This document shows positions 62,500-64,000 of a DNA stretch of 64,000 nt, in pieces. Position numbers and translations under genes: made by a program. Numbering within the stretch: the first letter of the stretch is position 1; each line of letters begins with the position of its first letter. This DNA comes from CAVYXK01 sp963772445 (GTDB taxonomy: Bacteria; Pseudomonadota; Alphaproteobacteria; Acetobacterales; Acetobacteraceae): NCBI GenBank assembly GCA_963772445.1, contig CAVYXK010000019.1, positions 496,001 to 560,000 of the forward strand, in the 5' to 3' direction. The notes under the pieces were generated by a model. That model was not told the DNA's origin and did not search any database. It saw only the letters and a list, made by a program, of their open reading frames with translations.

Positions 62500-63678
62500 C
62501 TATCGGCTCAGCTCCCGCGTCATAAGATCGATCCCGGCGAGGGTCAGCGGAAACATACGCTCGCCCATGAGCTGGCGCGTGATGGTGGTCGAATTGACGA
62601 ACTGCCACGACCGCTCCGGCACCGGATTGAGCCATGCCGCGCGGCGGAAGTGCGAGGTCAGCCGCTCCAGCCACACCCGCCCGGGCTCCTCGTTCCAATG
62701 CTCCACGCTGCCGCCGGGCATGGTGATCTCGTACGGGCTCATCGCCGCGTCGCCGACGATGATCAGCCGATAGTCGGAGCCGTACGTGCGTAGCACCTCG
62801 AAGGTCGGCGTCACCTCGTCATGGCGTCGGCGGTTGTACTTCCAAAGCCGCTCGTATGGGAAATTGTGGAAATAGAACAACTCCATGTGCCGGAACTCGC
62901 TGCGGCAGGCGGAGAACAGCTCTTCCGACAGCCTCACGTGTTCGTCCATCGAGCCGCCTATATCCAGAAGCAGCAGCACCTTCATCGCGTTGTGCCGTTC
63001 CGGCGTCAGCCTCAGATCGAGCACGCCGGCATTGTTGGCGGTCGAGCGGATCGTATCCGGCATGTCCAGCTCGACCGGCGCGCCCTGTCGGGCGAAGCGA
63101 CGCAGCCGGCGCAAGGCAAGTCGGAAATTGCGCGTGCCCAGCTCCACGTCGCCATCCAGATCGCGGAACTCGCGGCGATCCCACACCTTCACCGCCCTGT
63201 GGTGACGCGATTCCTGCTGGCCGATGCGCACGCCTTCGGGGTTGTAGCCCCAGGCGCCGAACGGCGAGGTGCCCGCCGTTCCGATCCATTTCGAACCACC
63301 CAGGTGGCGGGATGTCTGTTCGGCGAGTAGTTCGCGCAGCCGTTGCAGCAGCGCCTCGAAGCCGCCTAGCGCCTGCACCTCCGCCATCTCCTCGGCGCTC
63401 AGCAGCTTCTCCGCCAGCTTGCGAAGCCATTCGTCCGGCAGTTCGCGCGGGGTCATTCCCTCGGCGGTTTCCAGCCCTTTGAAGCACATCCCGAAGACAC
63501 GATCGAAGCGGTCGAGATGGCGTTCGTCCTTCACCAGGCTGGCGCGGCTCAGATAGTAGAAGTCCTCGACGCTATATTCGGCGAGCCCGGCTTTCATCGC
63601 CCCGACCAGCGTCAGGTACTCGGTGATGGAAACCGGGAGTCCCGCCTGTTTGAGCGACAGCAGGAAGGTCGCGAACAT
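62500..63678 (-). CDS. VWA-domain protein (CoxE-like), partner of MoxR
   Basis: This encodes 392 residues. It starts FATFLLSLKQAGLPVSITEY, has WIGTAGTSPFGAWGYNPEGV, and the von Willebrand factor A metal site VLLLLDIGGSMDEHV (DxGxS), then FSACRSEFRHMELFYFHNFP. It ends with the block also seen in the truncated copy at 54818. MoxR/VWA pairs act as chaperones that insert metals or activate complexes. The ATG at 63678 overlaps the MoxR stop (TGATG). Confidence 0.87.
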   Translation of the reverse strand: MFATFLLSLKQAGLPVSITEYLTLVGAMKAGLAEYSVEDFYYLSRASLVKDERHLDRFDRVFGMCFKGLETAEGMTPRELPDEWLRKLAEKLLSAEEMAEVQALGGFEALLQRLRELLAEQTSRHLGGSKWIGTAGTSPFGAWGYNPEGVRIGQQESRHHRAVKVWDRREFRDLDGDVELGTRNFRLALRRLRRFARQGAPVELDMPDTIRSTANNAGVLDLRLTPERHNAMKVLLLLDIGGSMDEHVRLSEELFSACRSEFRHMELFYFHNFPYERLWKYNRRRHDEVTPTFEVLRTYGSDYRLIIVGDAAMSPYEITMPGGSVEHWNEEPGRVWLERLTSHFRRAAWLNPVPERSWQFVNSTTITRQLMGERMFPLTLAGIDLMTRELSR

Positions 63679-64000
63679 CAGCCCCTCGGGTGGCCGCCCT
63701 GGCGAGCCAGAAATGCAATCCGCTCGAACAGGTGCACGTCCTGTTCGTTCTTGAGCAGGGCGCCCGCCATAGAGCGGCGGGATCGCCACCTGGCCATCCT
63801 TGCTGCGCAGCGCCTCGGGCGACAGATCTTCGGCCATCAGCAGCTTGAGCCAATCGAGCAGCTCGGAGGTCGCGGGCTTCTTTTTCATGCCGGGAAGCTC
63901 GCGCAACCGGAAGAACACATTGAGCGCCTCGCGTGCGAGGTCGCGCCGGATATCCGGATAATGCGCCTGGACGATGCGCTCCATGGTGGCGCGGTCGGGA
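63678..64000 (-). pseudogene. MoxR-type AAA ATPase, C-terminal part, frameshifted; continues beyond the window
   Basis: Reading in from the edge the frame gives MERIVQAHYPDIRRDLAREA, then FFRLRELPGMKKKPATSELL, DWLKLLMAEDLSPEALRS and IPPLYG, the C-terminal lid of MoxR ATPases. At about 63761-63769 (GGCGGGCGCC) one extra base shifts the frame. The other frame continues ALLKNEQDVHLFERIAFLAR and stops on the VWA start. The fifth indel of this type in the window argues for sequence error. Walker motifs lie outside. Confidence 0.78.

Overview
The window is a 64 kb piece of a GC-rich alphaproteobacterial chromosome. A DUF3576 lipoprotein, a phasin, malate synthase G, an RsmB methyltransferase, L33 and dense PEP-CTERM and LysR content all fit Rhodospirillales, probably Acetobacteraceae. 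That placement is an inference from gene content and codon use; no rRNA is present.

Layout. 1-4.7 kb is a rearranged zone: a branched-chain amino-acid ABC transporter cut off next to a 5'-truncated TniA/TnsB-type transposase, a DUF3291 gene, an intact IS1202/ISNCY-like element with a 17-bp target duplication, and tRNA-Leu(CAA). 4.7-8.8 kb is a sulfur-type cluster (DoxDA, a binding protein, a Tat-exported DsrE-like protein, a divergent LysR). 9.5-17 kb has an L-2-hydroxyglutarate-oxidase-like enzyme, a giant cyclase/ATPase regulator, a decayed duplication of the oxidase, a DUF3576 lipoprotein, epmA and ridA. 17.3-26 kb is accessory: an IS1182 element inside a palindromic repeat, a phospholipase-D/AAA+ fusion with a HEAT-repeat partner, vapBC with a broken antitoxin, upp with a GTP-cyclohydrolase II paralogue (URC-type uracil catabolism), and an orphan brnA. 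26-36.5 kb holds a broken BtpA gene, an M20 amidohydrolase, a glyoxalase gene split by a 434-bp ISL3 derivative, and a dipeptide/oligopeptide ABC operon. 36.6-51.5 kb is mostly housekeeping and envelope genes (phasin, rsmB, rpmG, glcB, acyltransferase, TMEM175 channel, VanZ, LysR, glycosyltransferase, flavin reductase, MFS, YceI, ECF sigma/anti-sigma). 51.7-54.8 kb has a PEP-CTERM protein, a small cytochrome c and a Cyc2-like cytochrome-porin. 55.1-62.5 kb is a complete benABCD-catABC cluster for benzoate to muconolactone with a divergent LysR and an ATAC-N7-GTAT operator. The window ends in a VWA/MoxR pair.

How the genes work together. benABCD convert benzoate to catechol and catABC open the ring and take it to muconolactone; later steps must lie elsewhere. 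doxDA and its neighbours would feed thiosulfate electrons to quinone. The Cyc2-like protein plus the small cytochrome c could carry electrons across the outer membrane and periplasm. The PLD/AAA+ plus HEAT pair beside vapBC and an IS is the best candidate for an undescribed (defence-like) system.

Quality caution. At least eight conserved genes (doxDA, its binding-protein neighbour twice, epmA, vapB, benA, catA, moxR) are broken by apparent single-base indels that leave the downstream protein fully conserved. This pattern suggests residual sequencing or assembly indels at least as strongly as real gene decay.
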